DNA of 64,000 nucleotides. Origin: Eutreptiella sp. 'Long Island Sound 2002'. Lineage: Eukaryota; Euglenozoa; Euglenophyceae; Eutreptiales; Eutreptiaceae. Below are positions 24,471 to 34,008 of this stretch, piece by piece. The number at the start of each line of letters is the position of its first letter. Position 1 is the first letter of the stretch. Location: assembly GCA_964036045.1 (NCBI GenBank), contig OZ038380.1, positions 126,400,899 through 126,464,898 of the forward strand, read 5' to 3'. Made by a program: the position numbers and the translations under genes. The notes below the pieces were generated by a model. The model was not told the origin of the DNA. It did no database searches and saw nothing but the letters and a program-made list of their open reading frames with translations.

Positions 24471-24500
<30 letters not shown>
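24253..24500. repeat. (CATA)n microsatellite tract 4
   Basis: Follows the (CAA)n run at the 3' end of B1 and precedes the 5' end of B2. About 60 units with one CAAA variant and one CATG pair. Confidence 0.97.
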
Positions 24501-24502
<2 letters not shown>

Positions 24503-25780
24503 GCGGAGTCCCCCCCGGCGAATCCGAGGTTCTTCCCCAAAGGGTTCACGAGCCCAGGGGACGCCACCGGGTTTTTACGGCCAAGCCGGACGGAGCTCCC
24601 ACCGGCGACCCCCCCCCCGCACATGGGAGGGTGGACACAACAACCGCCAGCCCCCCCCCCCCAGCCCCCCCAAAAAAGGGACTCCGGCGCGGAGGGTTGG
24701 GGATATAGTCCCATGCCGCGCGGCCATGAATCGACATGGCCCTACACCGGGCGATACACGCCCTCCCCCCCCCTCGCTCAAGAGGGCCCCCCGTCGTCCC
24801 CCGGGCAGGGAGCACCCCCCCCCCCCCCCCCTCAAGGAACGGCCGCCCTCGGGAGCCCTCGCCCAGCCCCCGGGGGCCTCTCGGGGTTCGCCCCCGAGCC
24901 CGCCCGGCCCTTCTCGCCCCCCCTCACCAGCCGCAGCCCAGAGGCCCGCAACCACCAGGGACCCGGGCCCCGGAGCCCCGGTGCCCAGCCTCGCCCGCCC
25001 GCCCGGTATCCCTCCGGCGGGGCCCGTCCCCGCCTCCACCAGGATTCGCCCCCGTGGATGATGCTCGGTGGGATGCGTCCCCGCCGAGCGGGGCGCGGGC
25101 CCCACCGCTGACCGCGGCCCCCCCTACACCTCGAGCGCCCCGGGCTCCCCGGCCGACTTTGGCCAGCCCCGGCCGCTCCTCCGCCCGGTCGGCCGCACGA
25201 TGACGCTCTGCGGCTGAGCTCACCGCACCCCCGTCCCCCTCGCGCGCACACCCACCCACCGGCCCACAGCCCCCCCCCCCCCCCCCAACGTGCACGCCGT
25301 GCCCCCACCGCCCCCCCACTCTCCCCCCCCACCTCTCTCAGGTAGCGAAGCCCCCGAGGTGGGCAGCCGCAGCCGCCGACGGACGGCCGCCTTACGAACA
25401 AGAGGACCCCCCGCACGCGGTGGGGGTCCAGGCCTTGCACCCCTTCCCCCTGCCACACGCATCATGGCGTTGCATGTGTCATACCTCCCTCCCTGTGCAC
25501 CATGTGTCATGGCCGCGAGTGGCCTTTGCCTCCCCTCCCCCACACCGAAACCGCACGGGGGGGGGCGAAGGCCCCTGGGTGGGGCCCCCAAAACCCCTGC
25601 AGCTGCGCCTCCCGACTGGAGGGTGGTGGGGCCCGCCGGTGCGCGGTACGAGCCCCCGCCACCCTCCAACCGCCTGCCGCGACCCCCTGTCCCCCCCCCC
25701 TGTCCCCCACCCCGGCTGGGGCGGCGCGGCCCGCGCGTGCGGTACGAGCCCGCGCCGCCCCATGTTGCATTATACGGGCA
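24501..25780 (+). other. B2 5' region
   Basis: C-rich DNA. The first part, to about 25,330, is homologous to the B1 5' region. I see no domain in it; proline/arginine-rich frames on both strands reflect composition. The start (24,505-24,565) can pair GGAGTCCCC with GGGGACGCC with one mismatch, as in B1. Confidence 0.55.
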
Positions 25781-25783
25781 GTG

Positions 25784-26321
25784 CGGGCCGCCAGGAGAGC
25801 GGAGGGGCGCCGCACTGCCCCGAGCGCCCCCACTTCACCACCCGCCACGGCTCCCCCCGGTCCACCGCCATTGACCACATCTTCGCCACCGGACCTATCG
25901 CCTCCCACACTCACCACGTCCTCCCCTGCCACACCTGCCACGCCATGGTGCTGGCGCAGGTCACCCTACACCACCGCTCCTGCGACGCCCACTCGTGGCG
26001 CCTGTTCCGATGGCGCCTGGCAACTGTCGAGGACATGGACTCCCTCTCAGCCGCCCTTGACCTGGCCGCCCGCGGCTACGTCTCTCGCGCTGCCGTCCTC
26101 TCCTCCACCTCCATCACCTCCGCCACTCGCACAGTCCTCCGGCTGCCCTCCCCTCCCCTGGAACCGTTCCACGGCATCCTCCCCCACCCGGGGGCCACCC
26201 TCACGACCCGTGAGGAACGGCTCGCCGAGGTCACGGCCCAGTCCCGATCCCAGACGGCCAACCGGCACGTCTCCGTGGACCACGCCTTCTTCGCCGCCCG
26301 CTGCACCCCGGACCCCTGGCT
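25784..26321 (+). pseudogene. B2 endonuclease C-terminus and linker, 5' part of the broken ORF
   Basis: A coding part in one frame, open to 26,499 only by running into D. The RSTAIDHIFATG box is typical of the end of a LINE AP endonuclease. A linker follows with LATVEDMDSLSAAL and ARCTPDPW. It ends at the insertion point of D. If D and one TGGCT are skipped, the frame continues into WLPLLDPPTD at 30,831. No Glu or GDxN box is present upstream, so the endonuclease is truncated. Confidence 0.75.
26317..26321. other. Target-site duplication of D, left copy (TGGCT)
   Basis: TGGCT directly before the left inverted repeat matches TGGCT at 30,825-30,829 directly after the right one. Removing one copy plus D restores a continuous LINE reading frame, which supports the exact limits. 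Confidence 0.85.
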
Positions 26322-26346
26322 CTTAGGCGTCACAAGTTGCCCACCC
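26322..26346 (+). repeat. D left terminal inverted repeat
   Basis: 25 bp, matching the complement of 30,800-30,824 except at the 15th base (G here, T in the complement of the right end). The outermost base C/G is included because it lets both ends mirror each other and leaves equal 5-bp flanks. Confidence 0.9.
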
Positions 26347-26526
26347 TCTAGGACCCCGTATACGCGCGATTTGACAATATTCTACATTTCTACTTTGAGT
26401 ATGTTATTTGACGTATGTGACCAAAGTTGTTGGCAGAGCTGTATGACACCCGTTGAAATACGTGTTGATGTGTTAGCCTTGTGTATCCCCGTCTTCTAGT
26501 GTGTTGTATTTGACGTTTTTCTGAAG

Positions 26527-26827
26527 CTGGCCGAAATTTCGGCCAGGTTTTGGGCAACATTGCACACAACTATGTGTATATGCAGTTTTTGACCCTTCTG
26601 GCCGAAATTTCGGCCAGCTTTTTGGTTTCTTGGTGAATAGGCATGATTATTTTCATTTTTCTTAGGGCTGGCCGAAATTTCGGCCAGCTTTTTGGTCTGT
26701 TCACTATTCAAGCACTTATATTCTGGTTTTTGGGTGGGCTGGCCGAAATTTCGGCCAGCTTTTCCTATTTTTGAACATGTAAGCAATTATTTCCCCTTTG
26801 AACACACCTGGCCGAAATTTCGGCCAG
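26527..26827. promoter_or_regulatory. Five phased palindromes upstream of D gene 1
   Basis: Five perfect copies of CTGGCCGAAATTTCGGCCAG start at 26,527, 26,598, 26,668, 26,739 and 26,808, steps of 71, 70, 71 and 69 bp. Most are followed by CTTTTTGG or similar. The text between copies is not conserved, so it is the site and its spacing that are kept. They lie in the 5' end of the element just before gene 1, as expected for a dimeric transposase or repressor array, or for a replication-type iteron set. Confidence 0.85.
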
Positions 26828-26898
26828 CTTGCAATGGTCGTTGTTCATGAGTATTACACCATACACTCCTACATAACTGTTTTCTTGTCTCAGCATGA

Positions 26899-28659
26899 AT
26901 GTCTTCTGCTATTACTGTCACTGTTGTACATGCTGCAGTTATCGGTGCTTTTGCTACTACAGCCAAAGGGCTGTTGCGAAATGCATTATGTGGTGGGACT
27001 CTGCAAAAGCTTTTGCAATTCTGCCTCTTGTTGCGGAAGAATCGCAGGAGCCGGCACTCCCTGACACAGTTGAAGGCCGCCGCCACTGAGAAGAAGCCCC
27101 CACGATGGTACATGACATTTTTGTCACAGTTCCATGCCCTATACTGCCTGCTGCGCCGTATGGCCCTCCCATACTCTAACTGTGGGTCTGGTTACAACTG
27201 GGGTATTATTTCCTGCCGCCAACGCCGTAAGGTAGGAGTCCTTGGTCAGTGTAACACTAAGCAGGAGTCCATTCACCATCGTGCTGGACTAGCAGCACAC
27301 AACTTGTGGAACACCATGCACCGTAGGCAAGTTTGTATATGGTTTGATAACCTGAGGCGTTACAGGTCGGGAGCTGATCCCCATTCACCCGACTTAACCC
27401 TAAACTGTACAGCTGTTGCTGTTTTGCACACTACTGCCCTACCTGCATACCGGGGTCTGCCGGAGCTGGCCGAAATTGAGGCCAGGGTACCAAAGGTTGC
27501 TGATGACATCTTTCGCTCACATAGATCATTGTTTGATCGTATTGATGTTGCCAACCAAGGTATTCAGAGAGTTTGGGTTCGTGCTCCTTTGGATACTGCC
27601 AGAAAAGATGTTCGTTCCCTCAACTGGAGACCCTTTTTCCTGTCTGAGCTCCGCTCCGGCACACACAAAGAGCTTTTGCAACTGGTGGTTGATTTGTCAT
27701 GTGTGGAACACCGCACCAGACACTGTGTTCCGCTGCTTGTGGACATGAAAATACACTTTGCCCTACTTAAGCTGTGTTATGGTGGTGCTTATGTTCCCTG
27801 GAATGTACCACAATTACTGTTGGGTTTTCCTTTGGTGTACGGAGTATGGCATAACTATAAGTATTGCATTGAATTGATCTACAGGGCGTTCCTGCCGTTC
27901 ATTAAGTTTTTGGAGCAGGGGAACAGCCTTCAGGTTGGGTCTATCCTCCCTCGCAAGGTCAAGGTCATCCATATGGAGAAGACGTTGCTTGGACTCATGC
28001 TAGCAACATCGTCCAATAGAGGCAGACTAGATGAGCGCGTCACTTCCCTGCTCAATAGCCAGCGGGACTTGACGCCCATTCAGCGCAAGGGTTTGCGTAT
28101 GTTATTAGCCCTTAAGGCTTTGCTGTACACATACTTTCCAGCTGCCCACAGCATTGGGACTTTGGTTCATGAGTGCAACTGGGAGGGACGGGGGGCAGGT
28201 TCCGGTATTGTAGCTAAGCAGGCACTTGAGATGTCCCTACTGCTCATGCTGAACATCCTAAAGCCCGAGGAACAGTTAACCACGGAGTATGTGAAAACCA
28301 CCGCTGTTGCTCTTTTGTTTTGGAGTCAGTGGCATTCCGCCTCCCTAGGGTGTATCCACTCTGAGGAGCTGGGTGAGGCACTTCTGAGTCGGTTCTCAGC
28401 CCACTGTCGCCGCAACACTGCCTGTACTAGCGTCCAACAGTCGTCTGATTTATTTCTGACACTTCCCCCTGTCCAACCCGGAGAGAAAGTTTTGCGTGGT
28501 GTGCTGACTGAGAGATCCGTGGCAATGTTCTCTGCCAATCTTAAACAATTCATCTTGACAGCCCGTACACAGAGCCTGCCCATTTGTGTTCCCGTTCCGG
28601 TCTATAAAGTTGAGGTGAGAAGACTGGATGCAGTTGAGGATTTGACGTTCCCCGAATAA
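26899..28659 (+). CDS. D gene 1, 586-aa protein, candidate transposase
   Basis: The largest gene of D, fully open. ATG at 26,899 is the first in frame after the palindrome array; an upstream start is blocked. I recognise no family with certainty. Cys/His and Arg-rich stretches lie in the first 150 residues. Conserved-looking blocks include CIWFDNLRRYRSG (about residue 150), PLLVDMKIHFALLKLCYG (about 280) and LVHECNWEGRG (about 425). These offer D, D and E residues in a plausible DDE order, but that is inference from spacing. A degenerate palindrome lies inside the gene at 27,466-27,485, where it encodes LAEIEAR. Confidence 0.7.
   Translation: MSSAITVTVVHAAVIGAFATTAKGLLRNALCGGTLQKLLQFCLLLRKNRRSRHSLTQLKAAATEKKPPRWYMTFLSQFHALYCLLRRMALPYSNCGSGYNWGIISCRQRRKVGVLGQCNTKQESIHHRAGLAAHNLWNTMHRRQVCIWFDNLRRYRSGADPHSPDLTLNCTAVAVLHTTALPAYRGLPELAEIEARVPKVADDIFRSHRSLFDRIDVANQGIQRVWVRAPLDTARKDVRSLNWRPFFLSELRSGTHKELLQLVVDLSCVEHRTRHCVPLLVDMKIHFALLKLCYGGAYVPWNVPQLLLGFPLVYGVWHNYKYCIELIYRAFLPFIKFLEQGNSLQVGSILPRKVKVIHMEKTLLGLMLATSSNRGRLDERVTSLLNSQRDLTPIQRKGLRMLLALKALLYTYFPAAHSIGTLVHECNWEGRGAGSGIVAKQALEMSLLLMLNILKPEEQLTTEYVKTTAVALLFWSQWHSASLGCIHSEELGEALLSRFSAHCRRNTACTSVQQSSDLFLTLPPVQPGEKVLRGVLTERSVAMFSANLKQFILTARTQSLPICVPVPVYKVEVRRLDAVEDLTFPE
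27466..27485. promoter_or_regulatory. Degenerate D palindrome inside gene 1
   Basis: CTGGCCGAAATTGAGGCCAG, two mismatches from the perfect site and read as coding. Either a relic or a tolerated internal binding site. Confidence 0.5.
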
Positions 28660-28669
28660 ATCGACCGAC

Positions 28670-28689
28670 CTGGCCGAAATTTCGGCCAG
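28670..28689. promoter_or_regulatory. D palindrome between genes 1 and 2
   Basis: A perfect copy 10 bp after the gene 1 stop and about 80 bp before the gene 2 ATG. Its position between genes fits a transcription boundary or control site. Confidence 0.8.
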
Positions 28690-28770
28690 CTTGTGTGTCG
28701 TTCAATTAATGCACAATAGGAGCCCACCCTGTGCTACCACCTGTCTGCAGCTACACTTGGTACTATCGAG

Positions 28771-29481
28771 ATGGCCAAAAGGCAGTGCGCTATTGCATCA
28801 CACCTGAAGGTAGCCTATGGCAGCTGGACCTGGACTGAAGAAAACCCCTGGCCCCCGTGGTCAGCAGTAATTAAGGCCCCTCTTTGGAAGGAACCCAAAT
28901 ATGAGGGGTTGCGGGGATCGTTGCAGAAGCCTGTTGCTAAGCCTGTTTGTGAAAAATCTGATACTGGTCTGGTCAGTATCCAGTGTGCTAGGGAGTCCCT
29001 CGTTGAGTCAAGCACAGGCAAACTCATTGCAGAGTCAGGCCGTGTGGAACTGATGGCAATGCGTTGTGGAGTCCCTGTTCCCAGTATCATTAGTTCACTG
29101 CCCTCTGCTGCTTGTGTCATTGAGGTGCCCCGCCTCTATACAGCTGGTTTGCATAACCTGGTTGTGCAGCTGCTTTTGTCCGGTGTGCCTGTGTTCATTG
29201 CGGGTGAGTCTGCTGATGTGAAAGCCACTGTTGCTGCTTTGAAGGCCACTGTGGCTGAGGATATGTATCAGTGTGATGTTGCACTTTACAATTTGTCAAG
29301 CAAGACCCCGCTGTACACTTCTACGTCCCATCTGGTTTCCATTTGTTCTGCCACTGCCTTTGATACCAGGCTTCCCCGTTACGTGGCTTTTACTGAAGGA
29401 CCCATGTCGTCTGTGATGCCTGTTGAAATATTCTCATTTCTTTTGAGCCTGGTTCCGGTCCCAGAACGGGCAGGCAACTAG
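28771..29481 (+). CDS. D gene 2, 236-aa unknown protein
   Basis: Open from ATG (MAKRQCAIASHLKVAYG) to TAG. No domain is recognised. The N-terminus is Trp/Pro-rich (GSWTWTEENPWPPW), the middle mixed hydrophobic and Ala/Val-rich with no clear membrane segment or zinc motif. It lies 111 bp after gene 1 and 36 bp before gene 3 on the same strand, so genes 2 and 3 could share a transcript. A cargo or accessory transposition protein is possible; nothing proves it. Confidence 0.65.
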   Translation: MAKRQCAIASHLKVAYGSWTWTEENPWPPWSAVIKAPLWKEPKYEGLRGSLQKPVAKPVCEKSDTGLVSIQCARESLVESSTGKLIAESGRVELMAMRCGVPVPSIISSLPSAACVIEVPRLYTAGLHNLVVQLLLSGVPVFIAGESADVKATVAALKATVAEDMYQCDVALYNLSSKTPLYTSTSHLVSICSATAFDTRLPRYVAFTEGPMSSVMPVEIFSFLLSLVPVPERAGN

Positions 29482-29517
29482 TTTTTGCTGGGGACTCTGT
29501 CTGTGTATTTTGCAAGC

Positions 29518-30039
29518 ATGATGTCTACCAGGTTTTCCAAGGACTGTAATGTTGTGTGTGCCCTTTTGGGTGAGGAGACTATTGTGCCCGATGACTTTGT
29601 TCAGCTCATCAGAGCAGGTATCACCAACGCCGACCCGTGCCCCCCCAAGTCATGGGAGGATGTGTACCACGACTTGGGGGCAGGTTTTCATGTGGATTGT
29701 TCTGGGGTTAGGTATGTAGATGAGGATCCTGAGGAGCAAGATGGGGAGGCAGAGTCGCAACCAGAGATACAGACTCCAAAGAAGAAACCCAAAACTGCCC
29801 CTGCCCCCTCACCCAGTGGCACGCAGTGCGCTCAGGCCACCCCAGCTTCCTCCTCAGGCACTGTTGCCCCTACTGGCAAAGGTATGAATACTTTTGTGAA
29901 TCATTTTTCACCATCCCAGGGTGGAAACACACAGTCACAGAACTCTGCCACTGCCAAGTCTGGTGCTGCAGCCCCTGCCAAGCAGCCTGCTAACACACGT
30001 GCTAAGAAGCCCCGTGCATCTGGTCTGCGCAAGCGCTAA
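29518..30039 (+). CDS. D gene 3, 173-aa protein with basic low-complexity tail
   Basis: Starts at one of two adjacent ATGs (29,518 or 29,521); the frame opens upstream but with no earlier ATG. The first 75 residues look globular (CALLGEETIVPDDFVQL, KSWEDVYHDLGAGF). An acidic patch DEDPEEQDGE then gives way to a Ser/Pro/Ala/Thr-rich tail with PKKKPK and a C-terminus KKPRASGLRKR, likely nuclear localisation or DNA-binding signals. Such a tail suits a DNA-handling protein. Family unknown. Confidence 0.65.
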   Translation: MMSTRFSKDCNVVCALLGEETIVPDDFVQLIRAGITNADPCPPKSWEDVYHDLGAGFHVDCSGVRYVDEDPEEQDGEAESQPEIQTPKKKPKTAPAPSPSGTQCAQATPASSSGTVAPTGKGMNTFVNHFSPSQGGNTQSQNSATAKSGAAAPAKQPANTRAKKPRASGLRKR

Positions 30040-30078
30040 TGCCAGTCCTGCTGCTTATATTGCCTGTCAGCATGAAGT

Positions 30079-30401
30079 CTGGCCGAAATTTCGGCCAGCA
30101 TGCAGTCCTCAGCCTCTTCAGCCTTTTATTATTGTGTTTCCCCATAGGCACTGCAAAAGTCTGCTTTGATTCGTCAGGTGGCAAGTATTTGCTTGTAATT
30201 GAGTATATTATGTTGCACACCCTGTTCAAATGTCACTGCTCCTGTGTTCCTTGCTCATGTGTACTGTCTTAGGTACCCATTTCAGTGATCATATTCGGAG
30301 TTTCGATGGACCTGGCCGAAATTTCGGCCAGCTTAGGCCTGTCTGTCAAATAGGACCATGTGTTTGGACTTTTTCGAAGAGCTGGCCGAAATTTCTACCA
30401 G
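30079..30401. promoter_or_regulatory. D right-end palindromes
   Basis: Two perfect copies at 30,079-30,098 and 30,312-30,331, and a degenerate one at 30,382-30,401 (four mismatches in the right arm). The last two are 70 bp apart, the same step as in the left array. Confidence 0.8.
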
Positions 30402-30799
30402 GTTGGTTAAAATAGGAAATACAAGTACATGCTTTGGGATAGTTTTTTGTGTGCTTCAATGAAAGGTATGTTTGGGGTTCCCTCATCTGTGGTGTATAGG
30501 GGGGTTCTGTGATCAACCTCGAACAAAGGGGAGAGAAAAATAGGCAGCCCCCTCCCCCCCACACACTGGAATGCAGTGGTCTAAATGTAAAACAACACTA
30601 TATTTTGGTGATTGAATGTCTTTATTTTGAAAATCTGTGTGTTTCCAGAAATGCAAACAATGGCATATATTTGAAATACACACCTTGTTTTTGCATGTTG
30701 CCACCAGGGGGGCTTGGGTACCCAAAAAATAACACCCCTTTTCACATACTTTTCCCCTCATTACAACATGGACTTCCGTGGGCCATAGCGCCAGGTGGG
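30402..30799 (+). other. D right non-coding end
   Basis: AT-richer DNA between the last palindrome and the right inverted repeat. No gene, repeat or named site is seen. Confidence 0.5.
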
Positions 30800-30824
30800 G
30801 GGTGGGCAAATTGTGACGCCTAAG
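30800..30824 (-). repeat. D right terminal inverted repeat
   Basis: Mirror of 26,322-26,346. It is followed by TGGCT (30,825-30,829), the second target copy. Confidence 0.9.
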
Positions 30825-33688
30825 TGGCTCCCCCTCCTGGACCCGCCCACCGATCTCACTCTCCCCCTACTCCGCGACGCCCTCCGCGCGAACGCCCGAC
30901 CAGAATCCCCCGCCTCCTCCGGGCGTACGCCCTCGCCCGCCAGCCCCCCCCCCTCATCAGCACCGCCTCCCTCGCCCACCGCCGCACGGGCAAGCGCTCC
31001 CTCGCCGTGTCCACTGACAACGTGGCACGCGCGGCGCTCTTCCGCAGCGGCGGAGACGTCCACCTCGGGTTGCTACTCCTCCTCCTCCAGCTCGAATCTG
31101 GCACCCCGGGCGTCTCCAACGAGACCGTCCGCTACGGCCTCTACAAGGGGGAACCCACCAAGCCACTCCCCCGGCACCTCACACGCTCCTTTCGCCCCGT
31201 CGACGTGGAGTCGGGCGTCTCCGGCGCAGCCTCCGGCATCACCACGACCCGCCTAGCCGCCGATCTCGAGCTCACCCCCACCTACACCCCCGCCTCCTTC
31301 GCCTACCGCCCAAGCCACTCCGCCCTCGGCCTCGCCCTGGTAGCCCGCGCCGCCGCCTACACAGCCCTCTCCACCCACGGCACCTGCGCCATCTGCGACT
31401 GGGACGAGTCTGACGCGTACCTCAGGGTGCTGCGCCAAGACAACTCCCGCCTTCGCTCCCGCCTCCGCGCCACGTGGGACTTTGGCCCCTGGGCAGACGG
31501 CTTCTACAGCCGCCTGGTCATCCGCGTGGCCACCCGGGAAGGGTTTCGCGCACCCCTTCAGCACCGAGGAGGGGGGCAACCAGGGCGACGGATTCGCCCA
31601 ACTCCACACCAGGCCCCCAGCCTGGTCATCACCAGGGCCATGCGCCCCAACACTTCCATCACCCTCCCCCTCACCGTCCCCGGCCACTCAGCGTCCCTCC
31701 CCGCCACCCACCTCTCGTACAGCGACGACCGCCGCTTCATCACCCCCTCCCTCACGGACGTGGCTGCCATGGCCACTGACGGCCGCGAGTGCTCTCGCCG
31801 CGCCGGCCGCATCATACACCCCGACAAGCAGGAGTTCTCCCTCATCGACTGCCGCCCAGGCCGGCCCACCCTCGTCACAGCCGACGTCCCGCAGCACACC
31901 GGCACCACCACCACCGCCCCCCTGGAAGTCGTCGGCATTCCCATCCTCCCCGAGCTCCCCCTCCTCCGCGTCATCAACAAGTCCCGCGCGTCCCTCGACC
32001 GGGCGCGCAAGGCCAGCCGCAACCGCGAGGCCTGCCCCATACTCCAGCTCCGCTCCCTGCACGCCTTCGGCCTCTCTCCCCTCGACTACGTCACCTCGGG
32101 CGTCCTCGTTCCCCCCCCCTCTTTCCGCCCCCATCAGACCACCATCAACAATGCTTACCGCCAAGCCTTCCGTCTGCCCCCGTGGGCACACTCAGCCTTC
32201 CTCCACCTCCCCCTCCAGCAGGGCGGTCCCGGCGCCCCCCTCCTAGCGCACCGGGCCCCCCTCAACCTCCTCCGCACCTACCTCCGCGCCTCTTGGGGCC
32301 CCAACACCCTCGCAATAGCCGCCACGGCGTCCCTCATCTCCCCACGCCGCCCCACCCCCTGGCTCACCGAAGGTCCCGCCCTGGCACAGGCGCTCGCCCC
32401 CCTCGACATCATCGTCCACCTCCTCCCCTCCCCCCACGTACGCCCCACCCCGCAGCACCACACCGGCTCACTGGCCCCCCTCCGCTCCCTCCCCTATGTC
32501 GTGGTCGCATGCGACGGCAGCCAAGAGGGCACCCGCCTCGGCGCCGGCTTCCTCCTCTGGCACCCCCACCACGGCACTCTCTACCGCGGCTGGCTTGGCC
32601 TCCACGCCCTCGCCGGCCACTCCACCGACGCAGAGTGGATCGCCAAAATAGCCGCCATGTTTGCCCTCCGCGGCTGGTCCGGCGAAGCCCTCTTCGCCTC
32701 GGACTCCACCACCTCCCAACTCTGCGATCTCACCCGCGGCCCGCCCCCCTCCTCCGCCCTCTCCATCCCGTACCGGGCGGCCCTCCTCTCCGCCTCCTTC
32801 CGCATGCACGAGGCCTGGCTCCCCGCGCAACACGACTCCGGCTCCGCCAGCCACCTCGCCACCCTCAACGCCGAGGCCGACAGCCTAGCCCGCCGCGGGC
32901 TCCAGGCCGCCTCCCCGTGGACCCTCCCCTGGTCCGCACTCTTCCACGGCCGCATCGTGGCGCTCCGTGAGGGTGCCATCTTCCTTAGCCCCGCGCGCGC
33001 CGCAGAGGCAGCGTATGCGGCCACCACCGCCCGCACCCACGCGCTGCACCTCCGGCCCCTGCCCCCAGGCTGGTCCTCCCACCTACTCCGCCTCGCGTAT
33101 GAACGCGCCGAGATCCCGGCACTGGCCCTCCACCGCATCATGCACCTCCGGCTACTGCACTCCCAGGACCACCCCCCCGGCTACGGAGGGGTGACGTGCC
33201 CCTTCTGTCACCGCCCCTACCCGGACTCCGCCGCCCACCTCCAATACCACTGCACCCCCCACTACGCCCTGCAGTTACTCCTCGCGTGGCGCCTGTTCAC
33301 GCACCCGCCCGTCCTGTCAGCCACAGCCAGCCACTCCCCCCGCCTTGTCACACCTTTAGAGCTCCGCACGGCCACCACCGCAGTGTACCTCTCCGAGCAC
33401 CTCCCAGCTGCCCCGCGACCCGGCCCCCCGACGCAGTTGGGGTTCAGTCTGCTCGGCATGTGGCACTCCTCCTCCCCCCACGGCGCCCCCCCACTGCTGG
33501 ACAGCGCCGGCCGGGAGGGACTCCTCCGCGAGCGTCTCTCCACCCTCAGCACGACGCACACGTCGCTAGCGTCACTCCTCCGCCGTGCCCCCTTCCCACG
33601 TCACCGCCCCGCCCCCCCCCCCTCCCGCCGCACGTCCCCACGCCGCCCTGCACCCAGCCCCACACACTGCGCCACAGCATCGCCCTAG
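30824..33688 (+). pseudogene. B2 reverse transcriptase, RNase H and CCHC finger
   Basis: 954 open codons. The first 25 or so belong to the wrong frame; the true frame enters from the -1 phase near 30,890-30,910. Reverse transcriptase: FAYRPSHSALGLALVARA, then motif A ICDWDESDAYLRV (Asp near 192) and motif C LSYSDDRRFI (residues 299-302). RNase H: VACDGSQEGTRLGAGF (Asp near 564), STDAEWIAKIAA, LFASDSTTSQL and AWLPAQHDSGS...LNAEADSLA. The finger is C-P-F-C, nine residues, H, four residues, C, at 792-810. The DWDE motif A and SDDR box resemble family C. The start codon is not genuine, since translation would come from upstream of D. Confidence 0.88.
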
Positions 33689-34008
33689 CCTGGCTCCTCC
33701 GCCATTGCGCCACTTGGCGCCTCACGATAGACCGCCGTCCTGTGGTCCCGCTCCCCCCGGCGCCACTCCCGGGGCCGCACCCAGCCCACGTCGTGTTCAC
33801 CCCCACGTCGCGGGCCGTGGACATCCTCCCACTCCTCACCGCCAGCCCCCCCGGGCAACGCATACTGCTTGCCGCCAACCCCTCGGTCCTCAGTGAGGTC
33901 CTCATCGGGCACGCCGATGCCCTGCACGTGCGCCCGCTGCTGCCCGACTTGCATGTTGCGTACGCCCCCGGCACGCCCGTCGACCCCTCCGTGTGGGACT
34001 CTCAGTGA
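33610..34008 (+). pseudogene. B2 C-terminal tail in a shifted frame
   Basis: After a run of 11 C near 33,610 the frame that looks coding changes. It then reads LRHSIALAWLLRHCATWRLTIDRRPVV and RAVDILPLLTASPPGQRILL to a stop at 34,006. The finger-bearing frame dies at 33,688 in low-complexity Pro/Arg. A slip in the C run, in evolution or in sequencing, explains both. Confidence 0.55.

Larger units (their letters stand above)
26322..30824 (+). mobile_element. DNA transposon D, unassigned type, three genes
   Basis: 4,503 bp bounded by 25-bp inverted repeats (24 of 25 match) that begin CTTAGGCGTCACAA, with a 5-bp direct duplication TGGCT just outside each end. Base composition is much less GC-rich than the host LINE. 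It carries three plus-strand ORFs and eight perfect copies of a 20-bp palindrome. Such ends are the mark of a cut-and-paste DNA element. Known 5-bp-duplication families such as Transib have different termini, and I cannot place it. All three genes are open, so it may be recent. Confidence 0.85.

Noticed and set aside
22200-26300. Many Pro/Arg/Gly-rich frames on both strands of the B elements
   Set aside because: They arise from C-rich composition that lacks stop codons, overlap one another and have no domain.
26527-30401. CRISPR-like array of palindromic repeats
   Set aside because: The sites are full palindromes spread among genes, spacing is about 70 bp with non-uniform gaps later, no Cas gene is present and the context is eukaryotic.
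26322-30824. Maverick/Polinton or virophage-like element
   Set aside because: Far too short, 5-bp and not 6-bp duplication, and no polymerase B, integrase, ATPase or capsid gene.
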